Positions 7,322 to 18,253 are shown, counted from the first letter of the stretch. The stretch: 64,000 bases of DNA from Streptomyces sp. ISL-1 (GCF_018614585.1 NZ_JAGGOI010000007.1:470131-534130), one strand, 5' to 3'. Numbers and translations are program-made. The notes: generated by a model not told the origin, from the sequence alone.

Positions 7322-8521
7322 AGCAGCTGATGTTCCATGACGATCCACCGTTCTGGTTCGAGACCCTGCGCAACCTCGGACTCGCCGCCTACGGCGGTTC
7401 GGACGTCGGCGAAGTCATCGCCACCGCCTCCCGCGTCACCGCCGGCGACTACGACGGCTGGCACGACGCCTGGCTGTCCACCGCCGAGCGTCTGGAGGCC
7501 GAGGCACGCGGGGGGCCATCCCATCAGCACACGCGACGGACTGCTGCGCGCCTCCAGCTACTACCGGGCGGCCGAATTCTTCCTCCACGGCAACCCCGGC
7601 GACCCGCGCATCGACCACGCCTACGAGCGCGGCGTCTCCTGCTTCCTCGACGCCATCGCCCACATACCCGGCGTCACGCCCGTCGAGATCCCCTACCAGG
7701 ACACCGTGCTGCGCGGCTACTTCTACCGGGCGGCAGGCGAGGGCCCGAAGCCGGCACTGGTGATGCACAACGGATTCGACGGCGCCGCCGAGGAACTGCA
7801 CTTCTTTGGCGCACTCGGCGGACAGGAACGCGGTTACCACGTCCTGACGTTCGACGGCCCCGGGCAGCCCGCGGCCATCCACCGGGACGGGCCGGCCTTC
7901 CGGCCGGACTGGGAGAACGTGGTCGGTCCCGTCCTGGACTTCCTCACCCAGGACCCGGGCGTCGATCCGGCCCGTATCGCGCTGCTCGGCGTCAGTCTCG
8001 GCGGCTACCTCGCGCCCCGCGCGGCCGCCTACGAGCCGCGCCTGGCAGCCGTCGTCGCCCTCGACGGTGTCTTCGACGCCGTCTCCGCTCTGACCGCGCA
8101 CCTCCCGCTGCCGCACGAGGAAGCCGTCCGGCGCGCGGCAGCCGAGCACGACGAGGAAATGGACCGTACGATCGCCGACGCCCGCGCGCGGAGCCCGATC
8201 CTGCGCTGGGCCTTCGACCACGGCCGCTACGTCACGAGGACTTCGACAGACCGGGAGTTCCTGGCCGAGTACGCCCGCTACAGCTTCAAGGACGGGAGCG
8301 CGGGGAAGATCACCTGCCCTGTGCTGGTGTGCGAGGCGACCGACGACCTGTTCTACTCCGCCACCGAGGAATCCGATCCGCGCAAGCTGTACCGGCACCT
8401 CGCCGCACCGAAGACACTTGTGAGCTTCACCGAGGAAGAAGGAGGCGACGCCCACTGCCACCCGGGCGCCCTGCGTCTGGCGGTAGCGCGTATCTTCGAC
8501 TGGCTCGACGACACGATCTGA
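7318..8521 (+). pseudogene. Alpha/beta-hydrolase gene with frameshift in a G6 run
   Basis: The N-terminal part (MKQLMFHDDPPFWFETLRNL onward) reads in the frame starting at 7318 and is lost near 7515. The rest (HPISTRDGLLRASSYYRAAEF onward) reads in the +1 frame to the stop at 8521. Removing one G from the six-G run 7510-7515 restores a single protein of about 400 residues. It resembles the dipeptidyl-peptidase/2,6-dihydropseudooxynicotine-hydrolase-like enzymes with an N-terminal helical cap. The nucleophile is in LGVSLGGYLAP, the acid probably in VCEATDDLF, and the His in GGDAHCHPGA. It is coupled to the NmrA gene by ATGA. Either the gene is inactive in this strain or the sequence has a homopolymer error. 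Confidence 0.75.
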
Positions 8522-8666
8522 CGCGTTGCACGCCACGCAGACCGCTCGGCTGCCGCCCGTACTTGCGGGAAGCGCAGCCGGGCGCGAGCCACCACGCAAG
8601 CGAACCCACCGGACACCGCAAATCCGTTCCGGGGGCTCTGGACAGGCCGAAGACCAAGGAGGACCC

Positions 8667-9281
8667 GTGGCCCAGCACGCAGAGCGCACAGTACGCGCAG
8701 ACGCCCTGCGCAACCGAGAAGCCGTTCTGGCTGCCGCCGACGCCCTCTTCGCCGCCAGCAGCAGCCCCCACAGCGTGTCGATGGATGACATCGCCGCGGC
8801 CGCGGGTGTGGGCAAAGGCACCCTCTTCCGCCGCTTCGGCGACCGTGCCGGCCTGATCGGCGCCGTGATCGCCTCCCGTCTCGAACCCCTGCAGCAAGCC
8901 GTGCGGGAAGCACAGGACGCGGCTGGGTCCTCACCGCGGCAGCGGGTCCTGGACCTCCTCGATGCCTCACTGCGCTTCAAGATCGAGAACCGGAACCTGA
9001 TGTCGGCCGCGGAGGACGCCGGGCTCAGCAGCCCCTACCAGGCCGGGCACTACGACTGGTGGCACGAAATCCTTCGCGTGGCACTGGATCAGGTCCCCGG
9101 CGTCCACGACGCGGACTTCACCGCCCACGCCCTGCTGGCCGCCATCCGCGCCGACCTCGTGGCGCACTTGATCGACGATCAGAAGAGGACGCCCGAAGGC
9201 CTGCGGTCCTCGCTCGCGGCCTACATCGACAACGTCCTCGGCAACAGCTCCGATCCACTCGGCACGCGCAACGAGGCATGA
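8667..9281 (+). CDS. TetR-family transcriptional regulator
   Basis: A 204-residue regulator with an N-terminal helix-turn-helix (SVSMDDIAAAAGVGKGTLFR, then RFGDRAGL) around residues 30-65 and a C-terminal ligand-binding domain. The GTG at 8667 has AAGGAGGA just upstream; an in-frame ATG at 8526 would add 47 unconserved residues. It lies 145 bases downstream of the SnoaL/NmrA/hydrolase genes on the same strand and is the likely regulator of that operon through the palindromes at 5887-5939. The ligand is unknown. Confidence 0.88.
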   Translation: MAQHAERTVRADALRNREAVLAAADALFAASSSPHSVSMDDIAAAAGVGKGTLFRRFGDRAGLIGAVIASRLEPLQQAVREAQDAAGSSPRQRVLDLLDASLRFKIENRNLMSAAEDAGLSSPYQAGHYDWWHEILRVALDQVPGVHDADFTAHALLAAIRADLVAHLIDDQKRTPEGLRSSLAAYIDNVLGNSSDPLGTRNEA

Positions 9282-9388
9282 GGGACCACTCCCCAGTTCA
9301 TGGACGCGGCCGGCAGCCCATGGGACCGCCGGCGGTTCCTCCCCGCACGTACGTCGTCGAAGGCTGAGGGCCCCGGCGGGCGGCCTGG

Positions 9389-9964
9389 TTACAGCCCGAA
9401 CATCGCCGACAGGGTGCTGGTGGCGAGGTCTTCAGGAGGTTCGTCCATGCCGAATCGCTGGTGGGGTTGACGCAGGCTGAGCACCGCGAGGCCGTGCAGG
9501 GTGGCCCAGATGGACCTGGCCATCAGCTCCGGCGACGGCTTCGCGGGAATGAGGGCGGTCGCCTGGGCGTCGACGACGGCCTGCAGGAGTACCTCGAAGG
9601 AGTCGTGACCGACCGGGGCGGCGCCCGGCCAGCTGCGGAACATGGTGACGAACAGGTCGGGATGGTCGTGCGCGAAGCGCACGTACGCCCCGGCCAGACG
9701 CAGCAGTCGCTCACGCACGTCAGCCGTGTCCGCCGATGCCCGCTCCAGGCTCGCGTGCAGTGTGGCGTAACCCTGCTCGGCAACCGCGGCCAGCAGCTCG
9801 TCCTTGCCGCTGAAGTGGCGGTAGGGCGCGGCGGTGCTCACGCCGGCCCGGCGGGCGACCTCGTTGAGGCTGAACTGCTCGTGCCCTCCTTCGGCGAGGA
9901 TCTCCCGGGCCCCGTCGATCAGCGCCTGCCGCAATGCGCCGTGGTGGTAGGTCGTTCGTGTCAC
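9389..9964 (-). CDS. TetR-family transcriptional regulator
   Basis: A 191-residue regulator. The helix-turn-helix is FSLNEVARRAGVSTAAPYRH with FSGKDELLAA, and the C-terminal part resembles the TetR_C WHG domain (YVRFAHDHPDLFVTMF, then LMARSIWATLHGLAVL). The GTG start at 9964 is supported by GGAAGGA about seven bases upstream. It is divergent from the DUF2306-type membrane protein gene (10113). A perfect 11-bp inverted repeat between the two genes is the likely operator, so this protein probably controls the membrane protein and itself. Confidence 0.9.
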   Translation of the reverse strand: MTRTTYHHGALRQALIDGAREILAEGGHEQFSLNEVARRAGVSTAAPYRHFSGKDELLAAVAEQGYATLHASLERASADTADVRERLLRLAGAYVRFAHDHPDLFVTMFRSWPGAAPVGHDSFEVLLQAVVDAQATALIPAKPSPELMARSIWATLHGLAVLSLRQPHQRFGMDEPPEDLATSTLSAMFGL

Positions 9965-10032
9965 CTGCTGTCCTTCCTAGCCGGCCCCGCCGACCACAAG
10001 CACGCGGAAGCAGTAGGGGCGACTGCCGCCGA

Positions 10033-10059
10033 TTCAATGTTAGTGATTCTAACATTGAA
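10033..10059. promoter_or_regulatory. Perfect inverted repeat, candidate TetR operator
   Basis: TTCAATGTTAG (10033-10043) and CTAACATTGAA (10049-10059) are perfect 11-bp arms with a 5-bp spacer. A further half site, ATGTTAG, follows at about 10064-10070. The element is strikingly AT-rich for this genome and lies between the divergent TetR gene (9389-9964) and the membrane protein gene at 10113. Confidence 0.8.
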
Positions 10060-10112
10060 TGCTATGTTAGAGGCGTTCACATTGGAGCGGCATGAGGACA
10101 CGAGGAGTTCGG

Positions 10113-10886
10113 ATGACTTCCATCGCAGCCCCCGCACCCGCCAAAGGGCCTTCCCGGCAGGGCCGTTCGCAGTGGAGTTGGGCCTGGGTGGCCCTCTCCT
10201 CACTGGCGATCACCGGCTACTTCGTGGGCCAGTACGCCCAAGGCACGCTCGACGCCCTGGCGCACCAGCACGTCGGGCTCGCGGACGACTACGCCTCCCG
10301 GGCGCTGCCGATCCGCGTAGCCTTCTACGTCCACATCGTGTCCGCCGGGCTGGCGCTGGCGCTGGGCCCGTGGCAGTTCTCCAAGCGACTGCGCAGCCGC
10401 CGCATACGGGTCCACCGCGGCGTCGGCCGCGCGTACCTTGCCGGCGTCGCGATCGGCTCGGTCTCCGCGTTCGTGATGTCGATGTTCAGCTCGGTGGGCC
10501 TGCTGGGCTTCTTCGGCTTCGGTTCACTGGCGGTGCTGTGGGGATGGACGGCATGGCGCGGCTACAAGGCCATCCGCGAGCGTGACATCCGCAGCCATCA
10601 GGCCTGGATGATCCGGAACTTCGCGCTCACCTACGCGGCGGTCACCCTGCGGTTGTGGTTCGGAGTGCTGATCTTCGCCCAGGTGCCCTTCGCGCACGGC
10701 GCGGACCCGTTCCCCGCCATCCTTACGCAGGCCTACGCCCCCCTGCCATTCCTGTGCTGGCTGCCCAACATCGTCATCGCCGAGTTCATGATCCGCCGCC
10801 GCGGCCTGTCGGCGCTGCACATCACGACGCCTCCCACGACCCGGCACCGCGAACCGTCCGTACAGGCCGCGGCCACCGGTGGATGA
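10113..10886 (+). CDS. DUF2306-type multi-pass membrane protein
   Basis: A 257-residue membrane protein with about six or seven hydrophobic helices. These include WAWVALSSLAITGYFVGQ, FYVHIVSAGLALALGPW, AYLAGVAIGSVSAFVMSM, LGFFGFGSLAVLWGWTAW and a last one near PLPFLCWLPNIVIAEFMI. RSRRIRVHRGVGRAY and the IRSHQAWMIRNFALTYAAVTLR stretch between helices match the DUF2306/YozB-like group, in which conserved His residues may bind haem or metal. The biochemical role is not established. The start at 10113 has GAGGAG five bases upstream; an ATG at 10092 is an alternative. It is probably repressed by the divergent TetR gene. Confidence 0.75.
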   Translation: MTSIAAPAPAKGPSRQGRSQWSWAWVALSSLAITGYFVGQYAQGTLDALAHQHVGLADDYASRALPIRVAFYVHIVSAGLALALGPWQFSKRLRSRRIRVHRGVGRAYLAGVAIGSVSAFVMSMFSSVGLLGFFGFGSLAVLWGWTAWRGYKAIRERDIRSHQAWMIRNFALTYAAVTLRLWFGVLIFAQVPFAHGADPFPAILTQAYAPLPFLCWLPNIVIAEFMIRRRGLSALHITTPPTTRHREPSVQAAATGG

Positions 10887-11025
10887 CCTGACGCACGACC
10901 GCCAACCGGCCGGAGAGCCGACCGCTGTCGGCCGGCCCCGGCAAGCATCGCCCCGAACCACACAAGCCACATCCTCCAGGGGGCGGACGAAACCTGTCCT
11001 GACGCTCCGCAGGAGGAGGCTGTCC

Positions 11026-11562
11026 TCACAACACTGGGTAGAACGTGTGGTGGACGGCGTAGAGCAGGGCGAAGCTGAGGAGCGTCCCGTGGAGAGCCGT
11101 GATGACCAGCTGTACCCGCATGGCGAGGGCGAGGGTCACCAGATAGAACACGGCGGACCAGTGGACCTCCAGGGCCAGCCATGCCGCGTAGGCGAAGACC
11201 GGGACGCACACAAGGGCGAACACCACGCAACGTCCCACGAGTTCACGGCCGAGCTTCCTGCGCAGGACGGCGACGGACCGGTAGCCGCCTTTCCAGGACA
11301 GCGACGAACGCGTCAGCATGAGATTGGTGTTGTAGACCTTGAGGAAAGTGTCGGTACCTGTCCGCTCGTCGTAGCGCATGAGCGCCACATAGCCCTCCCT
11401 GCACACGAGCATGGTGGAGCCAGGTACGGCGGCGAGATTCCTGTGCATGCGGCGCTGGAACATGATCAGGTGCAGCTGGCCCTGCTGAACGACGACAAGG
11501 ACCAGATTGACCGCGATCATGGCCACGATCGCCTTGGCCAAGACCTCCAGCCAGTGCATCAT
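11026..11562 (-). CDS. Uncharacterised membrane protein
   Basis: A 178-residue protein with an N-terminal membrane helix (AKAIVAMIAVNLVLVVV), a cytoplasmic-looking middle section of about 85 residues (MFQRRMHRNLAAVPGSTMLV onward, with YVALMRYDERTGTDTFLKVYN), then two C-terminal helices (VVFALVCVPVFAYAAWLAL and WSAVFYLVTLALAMRVQLVI). I do not recognise the family. The ATG at 11562 has a strong AAAGGAGGT at good spacing; the longer reading to 11646 overlaps the upstream gene. It begins 37 bases after the 11600-12451 gene on the same strand, so the two probably form an operon. The stretch 10887-11025 holds nothing but short GC-rich dyads. Confidence 0.6.
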   Translation of the reverse strand: MMHWLEVLAKAIVAMIAVNLVLVVVQQGQLHLIMFQRRMHRNLAAVPGSTMLVCREGYVALMRYDERTGTDTFLKVYNTNLMLTRSSLSWKGGYRSVAVLRRKLGRELVGRCVVFALVCVPVFAYAAWLALEVHWSAVFYLVTLALAMRVQLVITALHGTLLSFALLYAVHHTFYPVL

Positions 11563-11599
11563 CGTCCGACCTCCTTTCCCTGCCGTCCCGTCCGTGCCG

Positions 11600-12451
11600 T
11601 CAGTACAGATCGATGTCGATGTCCACAACGAGGCCATCGAATGCATCGGACGTGAGCGTCCTCACCAGGCTGTCCGCGCGACCTGCCGCCACCGTGCCGA
11701 TGGCGCCGGCCAGGATCCAGGCGACGATCGGCTTGACGCCGCCGCGGTGAGGCGGCGGATCCACCCGGCCCGCAAGGGCCAGGGCGGTCAGCGCGGGGCC
11801 GCCCCGCTTGGGATCACCGAGGTCGTCGAAGAGGTTGATCAGGCCGATCCCCGAGGGTTTGGCCGCCACCGCTCGGGCGAAGGCCTCGAAGCTGGGGCCG
11901 GAGCGTCGGCCGTGGGCCTGACGAGTTTCGAGGACCGAGCGGGCGAGCATGGGTGAGGTGAGGTACTGGAGATCGTCGAACCATCCGTCCGGCAAGGAAG
12001 GCGCCAGGGTTACGTGCCACAGCGCGACCGTCGCGACCTCCACGATGACCTGCTCCGGCAGCGGAGCGTCAGCGACCGGAGGTGCGGAGCGGGCGAGGTA
12101 GCGAGCGACCCCGCTGGCCAGGAGACGTCGCAGCACGTCCTTCCCCTCGTGACCATCGGTACGGCGGGGGCCGGCTGATATCTGGCCGTCCCTCAGGCTG
12201 TCCTCCAGAAGGTCGAGTTGGCACCGGGTCTCGCGAGCCTTGCGCGCTTCCCTGCGCCAGCCGTCGCGCCCCGGCGCCTCGAACTCGTCGGCGATCCGGG
12301 TGATCCAGGCTCGTAGTTCCACCAGTCCGAGCTCTCCCGGCGCCTGGTGGATGTGCATGTCACCGGCCACCTGATGCACGTGGCCGTGACCAGAGGCGCG
12401 CGCCCGCATGTCGACACGGTGGTCCGGACGCTGCGAATCCGACTGGTTCAT
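11600..12451 (-). CDS. Uncharacterised protein with GxVHQxAGDMxIH motif and C-terminal membrane helix
   Basis: A 283-residue protein. Near the N-terminus is RASGHGHVHQVAGDMHIHQ, a short Gly/Gln/His motif of the kind found in actinobacterial multidomain proteins linked to conflict or signalling systems; a related motif occurs in the divergent gene at 12698. The middle is helical and charged. The C-terminal part contains one hydrophobic stretch (KPIVAWILAGAIGTVAAG) and an acidic tail (DGLVVDIDIDLY). No catalytic motif is recognised. The ATG at 12451 has GGGGGA upstream. It is transcribed toward the 11026-11562 membrane protein gene, with which it probably forms an operon. Confidence 0.6.
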   Translation of the reverse strand: MNQSDSQRPDHRVDMRARASGHGHVHQVAGDMHIHQAPGELGLVELRAWITRIADEFEAPGRDGWRREARKARETRCQLDLLEDSLRDGQISAGPRRTDGHEGKDVLRRLLASGVARYLARSAPPVADAPLPEQVIVEVATVALWHVTLAPSLPDGWFDDLQYLTSPMLARSVLETRQAHGRRSGPSFEAFARAVAAKPSGIGLINLFDDLGDPKRGGPALTALALAGRVDPPPHRGGVKPIVAWILAGAIGTVAAGRADSLVRTLTSDAFDGLVVDIDIDLY

Positions 12452-12697
12452 GAGTCCCCCGCTGCCGGCTCGTTGACGCGCGCTGCACGGCGGGACGGGC
12501 TTGTTGCCCGAAGACCGTGTTGTCCCGGTCAGGTTGAGTAAGTTGAGTTCAGTCACCCTACCGACTCCGTACCCATACCATCCGATGTTTGGAAATCTGC
12601 AGCACTGCCCGTCTTGTTGGTGGTAGCGGCGCGACGGGGCATATGGTTCACGGCATCGCGCTCCGGGGCAGGGGTGCTCTGCGGACCGGGGGTGGCC

Positions 12698-13120
12698 ATG
12701 GGCTCGTCACGACAGGCGCGGTGGGTGGCCGGGGTTGCCTCGAGCCTGGTGGCCTTCGGGCTCCTGCTCTGGCTGGGGCAGGCGGCACCGTTCGGCTGGC
12801 TGCCGGACGGCGAACCGGAGCGGTGGGCGGTGGTGGTGGCGTTCGCGACCCTCGGTGCGACCGCGGTCCTTGCGGCGATGGGCTGGTGGGCCGCACAGGC
12901 CCCCGCCGCGTCGCCTGCGTCGGGGCGCGAGGTCCGGCTCAGCGCGAAGGCGTCCGGCAGCGGCCGTGTCACCCAGACCGCGGGCAGCCACTACCGGACA
13001 CCTTCGACCGGTAAGCCCACCACGGGAGGAGCGGCGCCACCTCTGCCCGAGCACGTCCGTATGAAGGCGACCGCCACCGAGGACGGCCGGATCGACCAGG
13101 CAGGAGGAGACCGGACCTGA
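12698..13120 (+). CDS. Two-helix membrane protein with ASGxGRVxQ motifs
   Basis: A 140-residue protein. Two hydrophobic helices come first (WVAGVASSLVAFGLLLWLG and AVVVAFATLGATAVLAAMGW). A cytoplasmic or external tail follows with two short related motifs, KASGSGRVTQTAGSHY and ATEDGRIDQAGGD, which echo the motif in the divergent gene at 11600-12451. The start is uncertain: the ATG at 12698 follows GGGGGTGG, a GTG at 12692 is also possible, and a TTG at 12614 extends the frame. The function is unknown. Divergent placement and the shared motif suggest that it works with the 11.0-12.5 kb genes. Confidence 0.5.
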   Translation: MGSSRQARWVAGVASSLVAFGLLLWLGQAAPFGWLPDGEPERWAVVVAFATLGATAVLAAMGWWAAQAPAASPASGREVRLSAKASGSGRVTQTAGSHYRTPSTGKPTTGGAAPPLPEHVRMKATATEDGRIDQAGGDRT

Positions 13121-13247
13121 TGACGCCGGGGCAGGACGGGGCGGGGTACGGCGGGTCGCCTGCGGCTCCAAGGCGCTCCGGCCGTGCGGGACGGCGGGGA
13201 CCGGCCGGGGCCTTGAGCGTGATCGGGGCCGGCTCACGTGACACGGC

Positions 13248-13283
13248 CACCGCCCCCGGTGCTGTGCGGTACCGGGGGCGGTG
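13248..13283 (-). terminator. Strong hairpin after aceB
   Basis: CACCGCCCCCGGT (13248-13260) and ACCGGGGGCGGTG (13271-13283) are perfect 13-bp arms with a 10-base loop. They lie 18 bases beyond the aceB stop codon and downstream of the convergent gene ending at 13120. It would serve as a factor-independent-type terminator for one or both directions, though it has no U-run, as is usual in Streptomyces. Confidence 0.75.
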
Positions 13284-13301
13284 CGATCGTCTCCGACTGG
13301 G

Positions 13302-14924
13302 TCAGCCGCGCAGTTGCTCGTACGCCGACAGCGTCAGGAAGTCCTCGTAGTCCTCGTCCAGCGCCACCTTCAGCAACAGGTCGTGCGCCTGCTGCCAGTT
13401 GCCCGCCGTGAACGCCTCCTCGCCGATCTCCTCGCGGATCGCGGCCAGTTCCTCCGCCGCGACCTTGCGGGCCAGGTTCGCGGTGGCCGGCTCGCCGTTC
13501 TCGAAGACCACGCCCGCGTTGATCCACTGCCAGATCTGGGAGCGGGAGATCTCCGCGGTGGCCGCGTCCTCCATCAGGTTGAAGATCGCCACCGCTCCCA
13601 TCCCGCGCAGCCACGCCTCGATGTAGCGGATGCCGACCTGGACGGCGTTGCGCAGGCCCTCGTACGTCGGCTTGGCGTGCAGTGAGTCGATGGCGATCAG
13701 GTCGCCGGCCGCCACCGAGACGTCCTCGCGCAGGCGGTCCTTCTGGTTGGGCTTGGAGCCCAGCACCGCGTCGAAGGAGGCCATCGCGATCGGCACCAGG
13801 TCCGGGTGGGCGACCCAGGAGCCGTCGAAGCCGTCGCCCGCCTCGCGGTCCTTGTCGGCCTTGACCTTCTCGAAGGCGACCTTGTTGACCTCGGCGTCGC
13901 GCCGGGAGGGAATGAACGCCGCCATGCCGCCGATCGCGTGGGCGCCGCGCTTGTGGCACGTACGGACCAGGAGTTCGGTGTACGCGCGCATGAAGGGCGC
14001 CGTCATCGTCACCGCGTTGCGGTCCGGGAGCACGAACTTCGCGCCGCCGTCACGGAAGTTCTTGACGATCGAGAAGAGGTAGTCCCAGCGGCCCGCGTTG
14101 AGGCCGGCCGCGTGGTCGCGGAGCTCGTAGAGGATCTCCTCCATCTCGTACGCCGCCGTGATCGTCTCGATCAGGACGGTCGCGCGGACGGTGCCCTGCG
14201 GGATGCCGATGTAGTCCTGGGCGAAGACGAAGACGTCGTTCCAGAGGCGGGCCTCCAGGTGCGACTCCGTCTTCGGGAGGTAGAAGTACGGGCCCTTGCC
14301 GAGGCCGATCAGGCGCTTGGCGTTGTGGAAGAAGTACAGGCCGAAGTCGACCAGCGAGCCGGGGACCGGGCGGCCCTCGAACTGGAGGTGGCGCTCGTCG
14401 AGGTGCCAGCCGCGTGGGCGCATCACCACGGTCGCGAGCTCCTCGTTCGGCCCCAGGGCGTACGACTTCCCGGACTTCGCGTCGGTGAAGTCGATCTTCC
14501 GCTCATAGGCGTCGATCAGATTGAGCTGGCCGAGGACGACGTTCTCCCAGGTGGGAGCTGACGCGTCCTCAAAGTCCGCGAGCCAGACCTTCGCGCCCGA
14601 GTTCAGCGCGTTGATGGTCATCTTGCGGTCGGTCGGACCGGTGATCTCCACCCGGCGGTCGTTGAGGGCCGCGGGTGCCGGGGCGACCTTCCAGGAGTCG
14701 TCCTCGCGGATCGCCGCGGTCTCCGGGAGAAAGTCCAGGGAGGAGGTACGGGCGATCTCGGCGCGGCGCTCGGAGCGGCGGGCGAGAAGCTCGTCGCGCC
14801 GCGGCGTGAACCGCTGGTGCAGCTCAGCCACGAAGGCGAGGGCCGCGTCGGTGAGCACCTCTTCCTGCCGGGGCAGGGGCTCGGCTTCGACGATGGCCAG
14901 CGGGGACGGCGCTGGTGCGGACAT
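13302..14924 (-). CDS. aceB: Malate synthase A
   Basis: A 540-residue malate synthase of the A isoform, which condenses glyoxylate with acetyl-CoA to malate. Full family length. Visible landmarks are [17 protein letters not shown], the [17 protein letters not shown] segment, [20 protein letters not shown], the metal/glyoxylate-binding [20 protein letters not shown], the [13 protein letters not shown] motif and the late [19 protein letters not shown] carrying the catalytic Asp. ATG at 14924 with AAGGAAG upstream. In Streptomyces this gene clusters with allantoin degradation, where glyoxylate is released from ureidoglycolate. A palindrome in its promoter (15074-15093) resembles one upstream of allB, suggesting joint control by AllR. 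Confidence 0.95.
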   Translation of the reverse strand: MSAPAPSPLAIVEAEPLPRQEEVLTDAALAFVAELHQRFTPRRDELLARRSERRAEIARTSSLDFLPETAAIREDDSWKVAPAPAALNDRRVEITGPTDRKMTINALNSGAKVWLADFEDASAPTWENVVLGQLNLIDAYERKIDFTDAKSGKSYALGPNEELATVVMRPRGWHLDERHLQFEGRPVPGSLVDFGLYFFHNAKRLIGLGKGPYFYLPKTESHLEARLWNDVFVFAQDYIGIPQGTVRATVLIETITAAYEMEEILYELRDHAAGLNAGRWDYLFSIVKNFRDGGAKFVLPDRNAVTMTAPFMRAYTELLVRTCHKRGAHAIGGMAAFIPSRRDAEVNKVAFEKVKADKDREAGDGFDGSWVAHPDLVPIAMASFDAVLGSKPNQKDRLREDVSVAAGDLIAIDSLHAKPTYEGLRNAVQVGIRYIEAWLRGMGAVAIFNLMEDAATAEISRSQIWQWINAGVVFENGEPATANLARKVAAEELAAIREEIGEEAFTAGNWQQAHDLLLKVALDEDYEDFLTLSAYEQLRG

Positions 14925-15073
14925 GAGCTGTCACTTCCTTCAGCGGGCGGCGCCTGGCGGCCGCCGGGCGTACAGGTGCGGCACTCGGTGCCGCAGGACC
15001 CGAGGCATGGTCGCGGGCGCCGTCTGTGGACTTGGGCGCTTCTGACCAGTGGATAGTAGTTTCCTCATGGTGG

Positions 15074-15093
15074 AAGTTCAATGGTTTGTTGAT
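15074..15093. promoter_or_regulatory. Candidate AllR box upstream of aceB
   Basis: TTCAATGGTTTGTTGAT (15077-15093) matches the palindrome TTCAACAGTTCGTTGAA upstream of allB at 13 of 17 positions, in the same orientation, and keeps the TCAA...TTGA dyad. It lies about 150 bases upstream of the aceB start. It is a reasonable binding site for the IclR-type regulator encoded at 18375-19175. Confidence 0.5.
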
Positions 15094-15141
15094 GTCGAGA
15101 TTCTCCGACTCGACAGACCATGTCTCCGAGTGCCACGCCGT

Positions 15142-15753
15142 TCACTCAAGGTGCGCCAGATCCTGTTCCGTGTCGATGTCGTACGCCTCGGCTATGTCGC
15201 CGCACTCGACGAGTGCGAGCGAAGCCTCGTGCTCCTTGAGATAGGCGCGCGCCCCACGGTCGCCGACCGCGCCCGCCGCGATGTCCCTCCAGCGGTGAGC
15301 GCCGAAGAGGACCGGATGGCCGCGCTCTCCTTCGTACGCCGCGGCCGCGAGCGAATCCCGGGAGCGGTACGCGGACCGGACGCGGGCCACCGCCGCGGCG
15401 CCGATCCCCGGCTGGTCCACCAGCGAGACGAGAGCGGCGTCCGCCGCCGTGGCAGCCGACGCCAGGGACTCCAGGCCCGCGCGCAGCGAGGAGCCCATGC
15501 CCTCCTCCCAGCCTGGGTTGTCGACCAGTACGCAGCCGGACAGATCGGCCTCCTGCCGTACGCGATCGGCCGCCGCGCCCAGCACCACATGCACCGGTCC
15601 GCAGCCGCCCTCGCGCAGCACCCGCACCGCGTGCTCGACCAGCGGCCGGCCCCGGTGCTCGAGCAGCGCCTTCGGGCGCCCGCCGAGCCGTCGTCCGCCG
15701 CCCGCCGCGAGCAGCAGTCCGGCGACGACCGGTTCCTTCGGTGGTTGTGCCAT
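15142..15753 (-). CDS. MocA/MobA-like molybdopterin nucleotidyltransferase
   Basis: A 203-residue NTP-transferase. The signature loop is GLLLAAGGGRRLGGRPKALL at the N-terminus, with LVDNPGWEEGMGSSLRAGL and LVSLVDQPGIGAAAV (metal-binding Asp-Gln-Pro) as in MocA, which adds CMP to molybdopterin for xanthine-dehydrogenase-type enzymes. Length is usual for the family. The start ATG at 15753 has AAGGAG five bases upstream. Its position between aceB and the allantoin genes fits a role in maturing xanthine dehydrogenase, the Mo enzyme that feeds purine breakdown. Discrimination between MocA (CTP) and MobA (GTP) from sequence alone is tentative. Confidence 0.75.
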   Translation of the reverse strand: MAQPPKEPVVAGLLLAAGGGRRLGGRPKALLEHRGRPLVEHAVRVLREGGCGPVHVVLGAAADRVRQEADLSGCVLVDNPGWEEGMGSSLRAGLESLASAATAADAALVSLVDQPGIGAAAVARVRSAYRSRDSLAAAAYEGERGHPVLFGAHRWRDIAAGAVGDRGARAYLKEHEASLALVECGDIAEAYDIDTEQDLAHLE

Positions 15754-15919
15754 AAGGACTCCTTACCTCATATGCCCTTGAAGTGCCGAACCGGTGGCGA
15801 TCCGTCGGCAAGGCCTGCAACCGCCCGGGTCACACGGATCGTCCGATCTGGAGAGAGCGAGGCGACCTTGGATAAGGTGCACCTCCAATACTGAGGTTCG
15901 CCATGGGGGACGAGAGTCG

Positions 15920-17809
<1,890 letters not shown>

Positions 17810-17929
17810 TTCGGTCCGCGGAGTGGCGCCCAGCGCGGCGGATGGCGTTAACTTGCCCGCGACCCCGGGCGGCTGACCGACGACCGGCGGGTTGCCGAGT
17901 CGGCACAAAGGTGTGCGAGGGGGAGAGCT

Positions 17930-18253
17930 TTGTTGCGGAGCGTGGGGCAGACGCGGGTGACAGGGAGCGGCGAGGACTCGAGGGCGGCGGAGCTGCGTGC
18001 TGCCGTCTCCCGGCTCCGCCGTGAACTCGCCGGTCACCCGGCGGAGTTCCCCGACCGGGGCATCGCGGAGGACGAACTGGCCGCGCTGGCGGCGATGGTG
18101 GCGGCCGGCGACCCCGAAATCCGGCGGATGCGCCGCTCGCTGCTGCTGATCGCGGGCGCGATCGGCTCGGTGAGCGCGCTCGGGCCGGCGCTGTTGGTGC
18201 TGCGAAACGCGGTGGACCTGTTCGGCGAGGTGCCGCCGCAGCGGGGGGTTTGA
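17930..18253 (+). CDS. Small conserved streptomycete protein (DUF5955-like)
   Basis: A 107-residue protein with a charged helical first half (AAELRAAVSRLRRELAG, then [17 protein letters not shown]) and a hydrophobic C-terminal segment (SLLLIAGAIGSVSALGPALL). It resembles small Streptomyces proteins annotated DUF5955, but that assignment is from memory and moderate. The start is a TTG at 17930 or 17933 after GGGGGAG; a GTG at 17942 is also possible. The stop codon lies within the first copy of a 15-bp triple repeat. Confidence 0.55.
   Translation: MLRSVGQTRVTGSGEDSRAAELRAAVSRLRRELAGHPAEFPDRGIAEDELAALAAMVAAGDPEIRRMRRSLLLIAGAIGSVSALGPALLVLRNAVDLFGEVPPQRGV

Noticed and set aside
13120..13350. 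A 76-codon frame starting in the stop of the 12698 gene
   Set aside because: It runs through the strong hairpin at 13248-13283 and into the antisense of aceB, and shows no conserved features.
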